Assembly: GCA_025667525.1 (NCBI GenBank)
Contig: JANFOE010002209.1
Coordinates: 1-64,000, forward strand
Length of the DNA: 64,000 nt
From: Glebionis coronaria
Lineage: Eukaryota > Streptophyta > Magnoliopsida > Asterales > Asteraceae
Direction: 5' to 3'
Positions 47,370 through 58,805 of this stretch are shown here, in pieces. The stretch's first letter is position 1. Each line of letters begins with the position of its first letter. The position numbers were made by a program, and so were the translations under genes. Below the pieces are notes generated by a model. The model was not told the origin of the DNA. It saw only the letters and a list, made by a program, of their open reading frames with translations, and made no database searches.

Positions 47370-48709
47370 TCAACTTGCGTTCTTGCCCGATCGCTTGTTG
47401 AAATCAAAGAGATGAGGGTAATTCTTCCACATTTGGTCTTATCGTTCCCAAGTATACTCCGGTCCTCTTCGAGAGTTCCATCGAACTTTGACAATAGGTA
47501 TTCGGCTTTGCTTCAGTTGCTTGACCTCGCGATCCATGATCTCGATTGGTTCTTCGATAAAGTGCAACTTTTTATCAACCTTAACCTCATCTAACGGTAT
47601 AATGAGTTCTTCATCGGATAAACACTTCTTCAGATTCGACACATGAAAAGTGTTATGAATCCCATACAGCTCTTGTGGTAGTTCAAGTTGGTATGCCACG
47701 GGTCCCACTCTAGATGTAATCTTGAATGGTCCGATATAACGAGGACTCAACTTCCCATGTTTTCCAAATCGTACAACACCTTTCCATGGTGATACCTTTA
47801 GCATAACCTTATCTCCCACGTTAAACTCCAATGGTTTTCTTCTCACATCCGCATAACTCTTCTGTCGGCTTCGAGCAGACAACAACCTATTCTTGATTTG
47901 CACAATCATATCCGTCGTCTCTCTAATCAAATCTGGTCCAGTGAGTTGGGCATCTCCAACCTCACTCCAGCTAACGGGTGATCTACATCTCATCCCATAA
48001 AGTGCCTCAAAAGGTGCAGCTTTAATACTCGCGTGATAACTGTTATTGTACGAGAATTCGGCCAAAGGTAAGTGCTTATCCCAGCTACTTCCAAAGTCTA
48101 TCACACAAGCACGTAGCATATCCTCCAAAGTTTGGATTGTTCTTTCACTTTGCCCATCAGTTTGTGGATGATAGGCTGTGCTCATATCCAAATTGGTTCC
48201 TAATGACTTTTGAAGTGATCTCCAAAATCCAGAAGCAAAACGACTATCTCTATCGGAAATGATTGAAATAGGAACACCATGCTTGCACACGATTTCCTTC
48301 AGATAAATATCGGCGAGTTTCTCCAAACCGAACCTCTCGTTGATTGGAATAAATGAGCGGATTTAGTTAAACGATCGACAATAACCCAAATTGCATCGAA
48401 CCCAGACGGTGTCCTTGGGAGTTTTGTGATGAAGTCCATCGTAATTCGCTCCCATTTCCAGATTGGAATTTCAGGTTGGACAAGTAATCCTGACGGCTTC
48501 TGATATTCAGCTTTCACTTTTGCACATGTTAAGCATTTCGCGACGTACGTTGCAATATCAGCTTTCATATTCGGCCACCAGTATAACTTTTTCAAGTCTT
48601 GGTATATTTTGTCCGATCCAGGATGAATAGAAAACTTGGACTTATGAGATTCTAACATAATCAAGTCTCTCAGTCCACCATATAATGGTAACCAGATTCG
48701 ACCTCTCAA
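47370..48709 (-). pseudogene. Element D integrase with chromodomain-like end
   Basis: The first part shows the H-H-C-C domain ([20 protein letters not shown], then [11 protein letters not shown]) and catalytic [10 protein letters not shown]; after a frameshift near 48354, [31 protein letters not shown] and [13 protein letters not shown] supply the remaining core. The C-terminus has [20 protein letters not shown], then [16 protein letters not shown] and [13 protein letters not shown], a chromodomain-like tail typical of Tekay/Del chromoviruses, thought to direct integration to certain chromatin. A TAA at 47439-47441 (GAA expected) precedes the last 22 codons, ending at 47370. Confidence 0.88.
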
Positions 48710-48779
48710 ACATTTGATACCATCGAATCGCGTCTCAAATGTTTCACCGTCTCCTCTAAATCTTTCGGTTTCAATATTT

Positions 48780-49125
48780 TCTTCTTAATGAATAAGACAG
48801 GAGCTCCCTAAGGTGACGAACTCGGTCGTATAAAACCCTTATCAGATAGCTCTTGCAATTGCACAGATAACTCCTTCAGCTCGGATGGTGCTAAACGATA
48901 TGGCGTACGAGCCACGGGTGCAGCACCAGGAATTAGGTCAATTTGGAATTCTACTTGCCTTGGAGGAGGAAGTCCAGGCAAATATTCCAGAAACACTTCA
49001 AGAAAGTCACGGATAACAGGTACATCTTCAGCACGTTTCTTCTTCGATTCCTTCTCCACTACTTTAGCTAGGAATAACTCACAACCTCTTTCGATATACT
49101 TATGATCCTTAATGGAACGAAACGA
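48780..49125 (-). pseudogene. Element D reverse transcriptase stub with internal deletion
   Basis: Only the N-terminal edge remains: [62 protein letters not shown], then TAG (48808-48810, TGG expected) and [10 protein letters not shown]. The next bases (about 48785) jump straight to the segment before the integrase ([15 protein letters not shown]). The catalytic YxDD, the thumb and all RNase H are missing, a deletion of somewhat over 1 kb. A frameshift near 49120 separates this frame from the protease. Confidence 0.88.
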
Positions 49126-49699
49126 TTTTTAGTCGTGAATTATGCTGATCACCTTCGATAACCATGGTCTTGTCATCCAAGGGAATCCTAACTTTCTTTT
49201 CTCCACACAAGATAGACGCGTTATACTTGGATAGCCAATCCATTCCGATAATAATATCAAAACTTCCTAATTCGACAATCATCAAGTCTATTTTGAAAAT
49301 ACGGTTCAAGAGATTAAGAGAACATCGTAGGAGCGCACGATTGGTACTCACTAATTTACCATCCGCTAGTTCTACCTCATAACTCGCGTCTAATTCGACC
49401 GGTTTGATATCAATTAAGGTACTAAAACTTGTAGACACAAAGCTTTTATCCGCACCAGAATCAAATAAAGCTGTAGCATAATGGTTGTTCAGTGAAAACG
49501 TACCAGTGACAACTTTCGGGTTTTGCTTCGCTTCGGCTTCACCCAACTGATAAGCTTTTCCCTGGTTATCTCCACCACGTGCATTCTTCGGAGGTTGAGG
49601 GCATTGGTTCCTCATGTGACCTTTACCTTGGCAGTTAAAACACGTCACTCCCTTCTTTCCTGGTCCCCAACAGTCTTCAGTCTTGTGACCTAACTTGTT
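49109..49699 (-). pseudogene. Element D second zinc knuckle and protease
   Basis: It continues the gag frame after a TGA (49700-49702) that falls inside a Cys-rich cluster (CAKCGK-stop-NKLGHKTEDC). A CCHC knuckle CFNCQGKGHMRNQC follows, then the aspartic protease with ALFDSGADKSFVS at the active site and IVELGSFDIIIGMDWLSKYN, the typical gypsy protease end. It stops at 49109 owing to a frameshift. Confidence 0.85.
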
Positions 49700-50767
49700 T
49701 CACTTCCCACACTTAGCACACTCACCAGTATGAGACTTCTTGCAGCGTTGACATCTGGTTCCCTTATCAGCAGATGCAGTTTCAGCCATCGCATTAGCAT
49801 TACCTCTCCTTCGGTTTTGGTTCCTGTTGTGAGATTGACGGTTATCACCATGATCATCACTATCATTTTCAGCTCTTCTTTTGTTACCTTCAGAAACACC
49901 ATCAGCCTTGTCTTGGATGATTTGACCCATTAGTTGGTAGGCCATACGAACAGCTTCATCAATATTGGCAGGTTTAGACGAGGTCACATCACCACGAATG
50001 TTGGTAGGTAAGCCTCTAATATACTGCTCCACCTTCAAGTATTCTGGGTTAACTTTGTTTGGACAAAGTAGAGCAAGTTCATAGAATCTGTTTGTGTATC
50101 CATCGATGTCAGTACCCTTCAGTCTCAGCTGATATAGTTCCTGTTCTAACCTCTGAATAACACTCCTTGGACAGAATTCCTCAGTCATCCACCTTCTTAC
50201 TTCAACCCAAGGTGTAGCATAAGCAGCATCCATACCCATTGATGCCATTCTTCCATTCCACCAAGTTAATGCTCGCCCTTGAAGAGTAGCAGAGGCAAAC
50301 ATCACCTTATCTCCTTCCTCACTTCCACTAAATCGAAACACGGATTCCAATTTTTCAAACCATTGCATTAACCCAACAGCACCTTCAGTACCCTTAAAAG
50401 TTGTAGGTTTGCATTTCATGAACGAGGTATAATTGCACTTCTTGTTTTCAGGAATCACTGGTCTCTCAGCATCACCAGTTCCAGCACCAGCATTGCCAGC
50501 TCCCGTATTACCAGCTCCCGTATTACCAGCTCTAGTATTATCGGCTCCAGTGTTACCAGCTCCAGTAGTGCCAGTTCCAGTGTTGCCAGCTCCAGTATCG
50601 CCAGCTCCACCAGATCCACCAGCTCCACCGGATCCACCAGCTCCACCAGACCCACCAGATCCACCAGCTCCATTATTCAAATTTGCCATAAATGCATTCA
50701 TAGATATCTGAAATTGATCAGCTACTATAGCACGTAACTGAGTCTCAGTCAACTGTTTTGGCGGCAT
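49700..50767 (-). pseudogene. Element D gag
   Basis: I use the ATG at 50767 (MPPKQLTETQL) rather than one five codons upstream, since MPP starts are usual in this family. A Gly/Ala/Thr-rich repeat covers residues about 31-95. The Gag core follows: MKCKPTTFKGTEGAVGLMQW, ALTWWNGRM, EEFCPRSVIQRLEQELYQL, YTNRFYELALLCP and VEQYIRGLPTNIRGDV. A basic linker (NQNRRRGNANA) leads to a Cys cluster CQRCKKSHTGECAKCGK. It ends in TGA at 49700 where a Cys codon is likely. Confidence 0.85.
50478..50676. repeat. 15-bp-type tandem repeat within gag of element D
   Basis: Variants of CCAGCTCCAGTATTG and CCAGCTCCACCAGATCC repeated in phase with codons, encoding GAGNT and GGAGGS units. All three minus frames stay open through it because the period is a multiple of three. 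Confidence 0.85.
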
Positions 50768-51183
50768 GATCCTGTTACACAATTCACATCAAAATGGGTA
50801 TTCATTCAACGCTTGTCATAACAAAACATAAAATAAGAATAGATAGATGAAAGGAAACAAGAATGGATGATAAAATAAAGAATAGAATTTAGACAAGGAA
50901 CGAAGATTCACGAGGAATGAGTCAAAAGACAGGGATTTCTATTGTGACAATCAGCGTCGTTTGTAAATCACGTATTAGTATTATAATAATCAAATAATAA
51001 ACATTTATAAATAAATGTAATTTCATTATGCTTTAAGCATAATTAATAATTAAATTTGTATAACATATATATACTTTTCTTGTTCTCGTCCATTGGCAAC
51101 TCGGAGGTTTCGCTTGCAGATGTTATAGTCAAAAGATTTCAAAATCTATTTTTTGCAAAATCTTTTCGTTCTCTATAACTTGA

Positions 51184-51195
51184 GCTCTGATGCCA
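51184..51195 (-). other. Primer-binding site of gypsy element D
   Basis: Minus strand TGGCATCAGAGC, initiator-tRNA-Met type with one changed base, three bases inside the 5' LTR border at 51199. Confidence 0.8.
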
Positions 51196-51198
51196 ATC

Positions 51199-54111
51199 TG
51201 TAACACCCCCAATTTCGGGTCATAGCAGCGGAAGGGTCATTGGGTGTTACTATCATGGTTCAACCTCAATATCATAGAAAACGCCTCAAAATGAGTCGTT
51301 TTAACAAAACATACATTCATTCAACATTTTAAAGATAAAACAGTTCACACACGGTCCCCAAATAGTTTTAAGGTTTACACAACCAACCAAAAGATAAAAG
51401 TTTCTTTGAATGAATATAGTTTAGAAAAGCGGGCCAAAACATTTTAATTTAGCAAGCTGCGTGAAACCACCTTCCTTGAGTGCCTTCTTCATGGACCTGA
51501 GATAAAACATGCTATAAAGTCAACAAAAATGCTGAGTGAATCTATAGAGTTTAAAATTAAATAAACGAACACAAGTATTCTGAATAAACCTTCCGTGGTT
51601 GACAATCATGTGGATCAGACATAATTATCGTTTTTATTTCATAAGTCTCGTGACATTGAACGTTAACATATATTATTTCAGCCCAACACACCTAGACAAG
51701 TGCGTATATTTCTCTTATACAATTGCATCCGATGTTTCATTACTGGTGCATCACAAAACCACGCGATAGCTAGTCGCGGCCGGACTAGGTGTCACCTCGA
51801 TAGATCTATCCATAGTATTAGTGTTCCTTTCGATTAACAATTCACGATTCATGGGTCTTTTAAGGCTAGAGAAAACTTTTATAACAACTTTCATCTAAGC
51901 ATATAATCGGGTCCTTTGTGTTCAATTTTAAAAGAAAGAGGGTTTACCACAACTTCTCGTTATACCCTTCATTTATAATAAATGCTTTTCTAATAATAAG
52001 GGTTTCCACAACTTCTCGTTGTACCCCTTTTTATTTTAATAAAACGAGCATGTTATCCCCCTCGCGGGTTTTATAAAACAAGTAAACATGTCAAAGTGAG
52101 GCTATAGACTCACCTTGGTACGATAGTAGTAATGTGACGATCGCCGACGATTTGTGATGCCCGTTAAACACGAAGACCGCAACCTACCAAATAAGGCGCG
52201 TTCTTTAATAAACGACTCAAGTATAAATAATACTTAAATAATACGAAACTCAATTTCATATAACCATGAAAATCCCGAAAAATTACAAATATAAGTGTAC
52301 TTCTATACCCTTTTATTCAACACTATTCTTTTAAACACTTGCACTTTCGACATTGACCCGTCATAAGACGCCAAGTCAACGCAAGTCAAACCATCATTTT
52401 ACTTCCCTCGGACCAGTAGCTAAGTCATTTATATAATGACTTAACACTTGAGTAAGTCACCATTGTCCAATAGTGAATACTCAACTCACGCCACACAAGT
52501 ATTGAACTACGTGCCCAAAATACCAATCAGCATGTACACTCCAAATGTACACACCAATCTAACCTATCTAGACTTGTCCGATTTCGACGAAACTTGGTGA
52601 AAAACTCACAAATAATATGAATAAGACTCGGTTTAAGTTTCATTCAAAAATATTACTTCTAAGACCTTCTGCTCGACACACCTTCGTGTTATAAAAACCG
52701 GACAGTTTTACGCCTTCGACTTGTAAAACCATTTTGACGTATCTAAACAATTCCGTTTGCAAAACCGACACTCGGGTTTGAAAATAGACTCATGACCTGA
52801 GGTTTAGCAACTTACAACAGTCCTTGAACATTTTTAAAACTCATTTTATAGTCCCCGAGATTCGATCCAAATATCGACAACAATTTTCGGATTGTGCCGA
52901 TACCCGTCTCCCGGTACACAAATACTAAAAGTAGCATAACTTTTCGCTCGTAATGAGTTAGAAGCTCTACTTTAGCTCAAATCGAAGCTAACGAAATTAT
53001 CTACAACCCTATCTGATTAGTTTACCAAGTTTATAACAGTAATTAATTCAAAAATGTCCTTAAAGTTACTGCCTAAAATTGACCATCTAAAAATCATACC
53101 AAAACAAATTTTCAACCCATTCCAACAATTCCTATGGTCCTAATATCATCCTAATATCATACTAACACATCTAAATAACTCCTAACACCCTCAAATTTAA
53201 TCTTCCAAAAATTAAATAAATAAAAACCTTGCATGCAATAACAACCCACTACTAATATAATAATATTAACAACATCCATAACCATAGAAATGGATCAAAC
53301 ACGATGTTCATCATCAAAATTTGAAAATAAAAATTAAGTGGATGCATGTGGGAAAAATTTTATACCAATATGAAGCTTATCAAATTTCCAAGATGGGTCT
53401 TGAATTGGATTTGGAAGATTCAAAGTAAAAATTGAACAAATTGATGGATTAGGGAGGGGGGGGGGGGGGGGGGGGGGGTGGACGGCAATCTTGAAGAACA
53501 AGAGAGCGAGATTTTAATTTTTTGTTAAAATGAATTTTTAAATAAAAATGGTTAGTGGAAAATGTTTAAATAGTCCAAAGGTGGGGTAGATTTTGTCATT
53601 TAGGCATAGTTTTGGTACAAAAATGCAAGTAAATAGTTTACAAGGTAGAAAATGTAAATTGTAAATTTTAAAAATATTTACGGGGCTCGGGTTTCGTAGA
53701 AATACTTTTCGAAAGTTAAAACGCTTGAAAATATAATAACAGAGCTTCGACACGACTTAGAACGCAATTAAATCGAAAACGTCGAAAATATACAATATCG
53801 AGACAATCGATAATAAAACGTAAATTTTTGGGCATCCGTCGGTATCGCGATCACTAATAGTTATCGTCATTCGTTAAAACGTAAAACACGAGAAATAAAG
53901 ATTAAATATAATAAAAATCATTTTTATGATTATTTGAGAATATAATATCGATACCTAACATATTCCTTGTCGGTTTTCATCTAATCGACATTTTTACGCT
54001 AGTTTCAAGTCATAACCTTCTCGGTTAGTCGATAAATTTTTAAATTCTCATTAAAGTAAACACGTAATAGTCGAGATTAAAATAACGACCTGAAATTGAC
54101 GGATTGTCACA
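51199..54111 (-). mobile_element. 5' LTR of gypsy element D
   Basis: 2913 bases, partner of 44431-47333, followed by the duplication ACACG at 54112-54116. Differences from its partner are few and mostly single transitions, plus a G23 run preceded by GGGA (53456-53478) in place of G11. The low divergence marks element D as younger than element C. Confidence 0.95.
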
Positions 54112-54116
54112 ACACG

Positions 54117-54640
54117 TTACATAGTAGTTCTACTATCTAACCCAGTAACTGGTACAGAAAAGAAAGGACAATCATAAATTCTGTAACATGCTGTAGAAAA
54201 CTATTTGTAACGTTCTGAGCCTACCATCAACATGTATCGGTTTTTCATTGTTCGCATGTCTTCCATCAACAAGAACTGATCATCTTCGATCTCTTGATTA
54301 TTAGGGGTATAAGAGATCCGAGCCTACCTCTTTCGACTTCAAATCAGTAGCCCCTTTATCTTGATCCTCTCTGAATCCCATAGAAATTCTTCCTTTGAGC
54401 TCCCAATTAGATAAACAAAAAAAACAATAATAAAATAATTCAAAATAGCAAACTATAGGTGAAGAACATACCTCATGATTTGCAAGAAGAATGATTAACC
54501 CATTATAGCAAAACCCTAATTAATTAATTAATCGAATTAGTGAACCTTGATTGTTTTTTTGTTTGAAGATTAGGGTTTTGAAAGACGGATGGATCAGCTA
54601 TTTGTTTATCATGGATGTGGGATCGTTGATCATGGAATGG
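54117..54640 (-). pseudogene. 5' end of a minus-strand gene (leader exon and start codon), unidentified
   Basis: Reading leftwards: a leader with AAACCCTAATC-type sequence (about 54480-54580), a donor-like GAG/GTATG at 54470-54471, an intron, then an exon with ATG at 54381. It encodes MGFREDQDKGATDLKSKE and has a possible donor GAG/GTAGG at 54326-54327. A further exon-like piece (about 54230-54290) reads IEDDQFLLMEDMRTMKNRYM before GTAGGC. If unspliced the frame stops after 26 codons at 54301. Element D then interrupts the locus 118 bases on. The protein is not recognised; the Argonaute fragment across the insertion need not belong to it. Confidence 0.45.
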
Positions 54641-54715
54641 AGATCGTTTGTGTGTGTGTTTTTACTGGCGGCTGTGGATATGTGTATGTGTGTGTGTGTG
54701 TGTTTTCCGTAGGTG
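54641..54715. repeat. TG-rich simple repeat
   Basis: Several TGTGTG runs interrupted by short spacers, upstream of the leader exon on the minus strand (CA-rich there), so in promoter-proximal position. Confidence 0.8.
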
Positions 54716-54950
54716 GGTTGTTAGGAAAATAAACATAAATGGAGAAAAAATGATTTTAACCTATTATATATAGTTGCGGTATCAAAACGCAGATTTTGGA
54801 AAATTAAGTGCCGCTTTTTGGAATTGCGTTTTCGTAGAATAATTTTGGTAGGTTTTTGAGTTTTTTTAGGAAAAAATGAAATTCTATTGTTTAGAGTTGC
54901 CATGTCACATATGACGGGGATTAGGAGTGTGGTTTAAAGTCATACTTATA

Positions 54951-55352
<402 letters not shown>

Positions 55353-56336
55353 GTTTTTTTTTGTTCTGGGGTGTTTTTTGTTTTGGTGCCAGGATGGTGC
55401 AATGATCCACATCTTCCACCGTGTGTAGCATTTGTGGAGATTATGGCTCCCGCGTTCTCTCGAGATGCTTGGCGGTGTGTGTGACACATGATTCAAAATG
55501 GTTTAGTGCATGGATGAGGCTTTGATTTTTCGCTTTGAAGATGCATAAACCTTGCACATGAAACAATTGGTGCCGTTGATTCGTAATAGACTATGCATTA
55601 TCATATTCCATTCACTTGGAAGGCAGGGCATGGCTAGTTTGTGAAAGGTAAAGAGGAAAATGGTAAAATCTAGATGTAAAAGGGAGTAGGATCTCTTCTA
55701 AGAACGACTGGAAATGCAGATAAAGCTTACTTGAAACAGAATAGGACGTAACTTTAACATAAATTTCTTTACTCATTTTCAATACCTGTTTGGCTTCTCG
55801 TCTTTGTCCAGTGAGTTGACTCTCCTGCTGACTTTTTTGTCCACGGTTCAATGGCTAGACCTTTTTTACGTGCTATATGTCACACATAAATGACAAGAAG
55901 TTTTGCTTTGAGATGTCATATATAAACTGGTGCTCTTTAATTTAGTTTAGAATAAATTCTTTAATTTGGTTTAGAATAAATTTTTATTATTTTTTGGACA
56001 TGGCTAGAATCGAAATTTTCTCCATATTTATTTGTCACTTTGATTAATTTTACATATTCAGTAGTGACCACTCGAAGTTAAACGGATCATTTCATACCAA
56101 TATTGTTACGTGTAGACATCATAAAATAGGCGTACTAACATACTTTATACATAAGCCTCATTATGAATGATCTTTTATTTTTACATAATTATAATGATAA
56201 TGAAATGACAAGGCCTTAAATATTATTTATACTTTTATACTATTTAATATATACTATTTTATAAAATATTTATGCCTTTTTATTTTAGAAGTTTAAAAAA
56301 ATTTCAGCCTTTAACATTTTTTAATTTAGAAATTAA
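55353..56336 (-). other. Helitron interior, no gene seen
   Basis: No recognisable coding sequence. A minus-strand frame of 79 codons at 55612-55851 has no family character. A 24-base tandem pair (tctttaatttagtttagaataaat) lies at about 55934-55981. AT content rises after 56150. Confidence 0.4.
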
Positions 56337-56830
56337 TCTATACTTCTATACTATTATATAAAGAGGCTATCTCCAATTTTATTTTCGATCTTAATCCTGA
56401 ACCTAAAATTAACAAACTTAACTCCAAATAAAAAATTAAGATACTGGGTTAAAATAAAACCATTAGATCATATTTTGTTAATTGATCTCAACCCTCCATC
56501 TTTTTTGCAACCAATTTTCTAGCAACTTTTGTAACAAATTTGTAAAAACGTTTTTATTTTTAAATTAAAATATCTTTTTATTAGTTTATTTTTTATAATA
56601 TAATCTCACCATATTTTTTAAAATTTCATGCTCTTTAATTTAATATCCATTTTAGTATATTTTTTGTTAATTTTTTATTTTTATTTTTAGTGAATTTATT
56701 TTATTTTAATTTAACTTTTCCTTATAATTTAACTTTAATATGAATATAAACTTGATGGGTAAAAACGTATAATTTGTTTGAAAAAAATAGTCATTGGGTA
56801 TCCCTGTTGCATTACTCGGTACCATGCTAG
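56337..56830 (+). mobile_element. Short non-autonomous Helitron, 494 bp
   Basis: It starts TCTATACTTCTATACTATT after an A, the usual start of plant Helitrons, and ends GGTACCATGCTAG, preceded by a GC-rich, now imperfect hairpin (CCCTGTTGCATTACTCGG). The following base is A rather than T, which weakens the call. The interior is very AT-rich and non-coding. Opposite orientation to the Helitron end at 55321, in which it would be nested. Confidence 0.55.
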
Positions 56831-57305
56831 ATTTGTAAAACAGCTTCATGTTATGTGTTATATGTCTTAATGGTTACTTTTAAACAAACAAGTATAGAAA
56901 CATGAACTCGGACATGAACACAAATTATTAAATCGAGCGATGGTTGATGATACTTAACGAACGTCTAGCGAATTAAACATAACTTTTCACCAGAATCACG
57001 GACCGATCATATTCAACTCGAGTATGAACTCCAATCTAGTGAATAGAACATAATTTCCTTTTTGGTTATGTGAATGTGTAATAGTTGTCATCTTTCTTAC
57101 ACCTCCTCATCTTTCTTATGCCACTTCAATAAATGTATGATAGTTGTTCATTATTTCTTTCTGATCTTTTTCACGAGATGGACAAAAGTGTAATGGAATA
57201 AAAATAAGCTTTTTGTTTTTTCTTTTTTAGTGAACCTTATTTGTATGGATTGGTATTTGGTACTTTGTTAGAGACGGTAATATAGAGAGAAAAGAGTTTT
57301 CCTAT
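56831..57305. other. No gene seen
   Basis: AT-rich sequence with words such as 'gaactcggacatgaacac' and 'ctcgagtatgaactcc' that suggest a decayed dispersed repeat. Nothing else can be supported. Confidence 0.4.
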
Positions 57306-57835
57306 CAAAGTGTTGAGTGGGCGGAGGACATTTAGTGCAGCGAGTGTTTCTTCGTAATAGAGTTCTACCTGCAGTCAACAAAGAGTAGATTGAGTAAAAA
57401 TGTTAGCAATATTAGACTCAAAATTTATATCTTTAAATTTATTTAAAAGGATAACTTGACTGAATTTTGTAGGGACAAATCATGTCCCTGTTCTACCTTA
57501 ATCCTCATGACAATTAGTGCTGTTTTTACTCGCGTTAGTTCTTTATGCAAACCTATTTTCAAGCAAAAATGAGTTTTATACATGTGACTTTATATTTTTG
57601 CATGACTTTTAGTTCAGTTTATATTTTATATTACTCGCGTTCGTGCAGTTTCACGAGTTTTTAAACACCTGCAGTCAACAAAACCACCAAATAAGAACCA
57701 CAAACAATACTAATCTTCGTTGCGAACAAACCTGGAGTCCGCGATCCCAGTATTCAAAGGATGGTGTATCGGACCACTATTGGTTACAGCAATGTGTGGA
57801 AGACCAACAATGATAGCATGGTGTTTTACATTTTG
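57306..57835 (-). pseudogene. Two exon-like fragments, unidentified
   Basis: The upstream one (about 57735-57830) reads HAIIVGLPHIAVTNSGPIHH and ends GACTCCAG/GTTTG. The second follows an acceptor TTGTTGACTGCAG (57368) and reads VELYYEETLAALNVLRPLNT. Both are open and end at plausible splice sites. The word acctgcagtcaacaaa occurs at both 57368 and 57667, so an acceptor region may be duplicated. Not recognised. Confidence 0.4.
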
Positions 57836-57999
57836 TCAATTAGAACCAGGGCGCATATGTGACCCTTGCTGATTTTGAATTCACTATTTTTTTCTCATAT
57901 TGTACCTGATTAGCTTCAAGTGCGAGAAAGTACGCTAGAACGCAGAAAAAATAGTTATTCTTGAAAATACAATCCTTTAATGTCATTCAAAAAATGCCT

Positions 58000-58161
58000 T
58001 CAAGATATTGGTGGTGGTTGTTTGTTGCCATTCTGATTGAGGGGAAGAGTAAAACCAGATATGGTTGAAACGGATCTATCAATAGTTGATACCTTATTAG
58101 GAAGTGCCACTGTTAATGGAGAATTCAAAGGAAGGTCTGGAAGTGATGCTCCTTCATCACC
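58000..58161 (-). pseudogene. Terminal-exon-like fragment rich in Pro/Ser
   Basis: Acceptor ACGTATTCTTAG at 58162, then 53 open codons to TGA (58000-58002): GDEGASLPDLPLNSPLTVAL, PNKVSTIDRSVSTISGFTLP, then NQNGNKQPPPIS. The amino acid pattern is strongly protein-like, with no low-complexity repeat. I cannot assign a family. Confidence 0.45.
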
Positions 58162-58639
58162 CTAAGAATACGTCTCTGTGGCCAAATGATAGGCAGCAAA
58201 CACTCAGTACCAAATCAGACAGAGTTTGGGATAAAACGCAATATCATAATATAAAATAGAATGTAATAGTACTTGACAACTATCTATAAATTACCTTTTT
58301 GGTTTGAATCTCGTGAGTATTAAAGCACTGCTCAAACCAAATCAAAATATCATAGGATTATTATAATTAGTTCCAAGAAGCTATCCATCCAGTTTTCAGA
58401 TAATTCCAACCCTCTAATACCTGGTAGAAAGTCAAATGAAACATGTCATTATATAGATGTATCTTAAAAATATGTCCAAAGATGTACATACCTGTAATTA
58501 AGGTTCAAATGTGGCGTGCTTCATTATAAGGTAATTGTGCTCACCGTCAACTTTTTCCTATTGAACAATGATTTGCTGTGTTGAACCCTTTCCTAACTCA
58601 CTATGATTTGTTCTTTTTGTGGCAGAGTTATAAACAAAA

Positions 58640-58805
58640 GCAACCATGGATTAAAATTGTCAAGTTGTTCTCATGTGATCGCCCGTAGAATCCTTGTAAC
58701 TGAATTTCAGCTATTGAGCCTTCATAGTTTGTTGCAGCCTTCATGGTTGCTGCTCGATTAGCAGCCTGTTGAGCCTTCATGGTTTGCTGCATTAAAAGAT
58801 CTAGC
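58640..58805 (-). pseudogene. Exon-like fragment with Ala/Gln-rich helix
   Basis: After CTCAG (about 58806) the frame reads LDLLMQQTMKAQQAANRAAT, then MKAATNYEGSIAEIQLQGFY and NLTILIHG. The QQAANRAA segment with Met and Lys resembles helical linkers of plant RNA-binding or helicase proteins, but this is only an impression. Confidence 0.35.
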
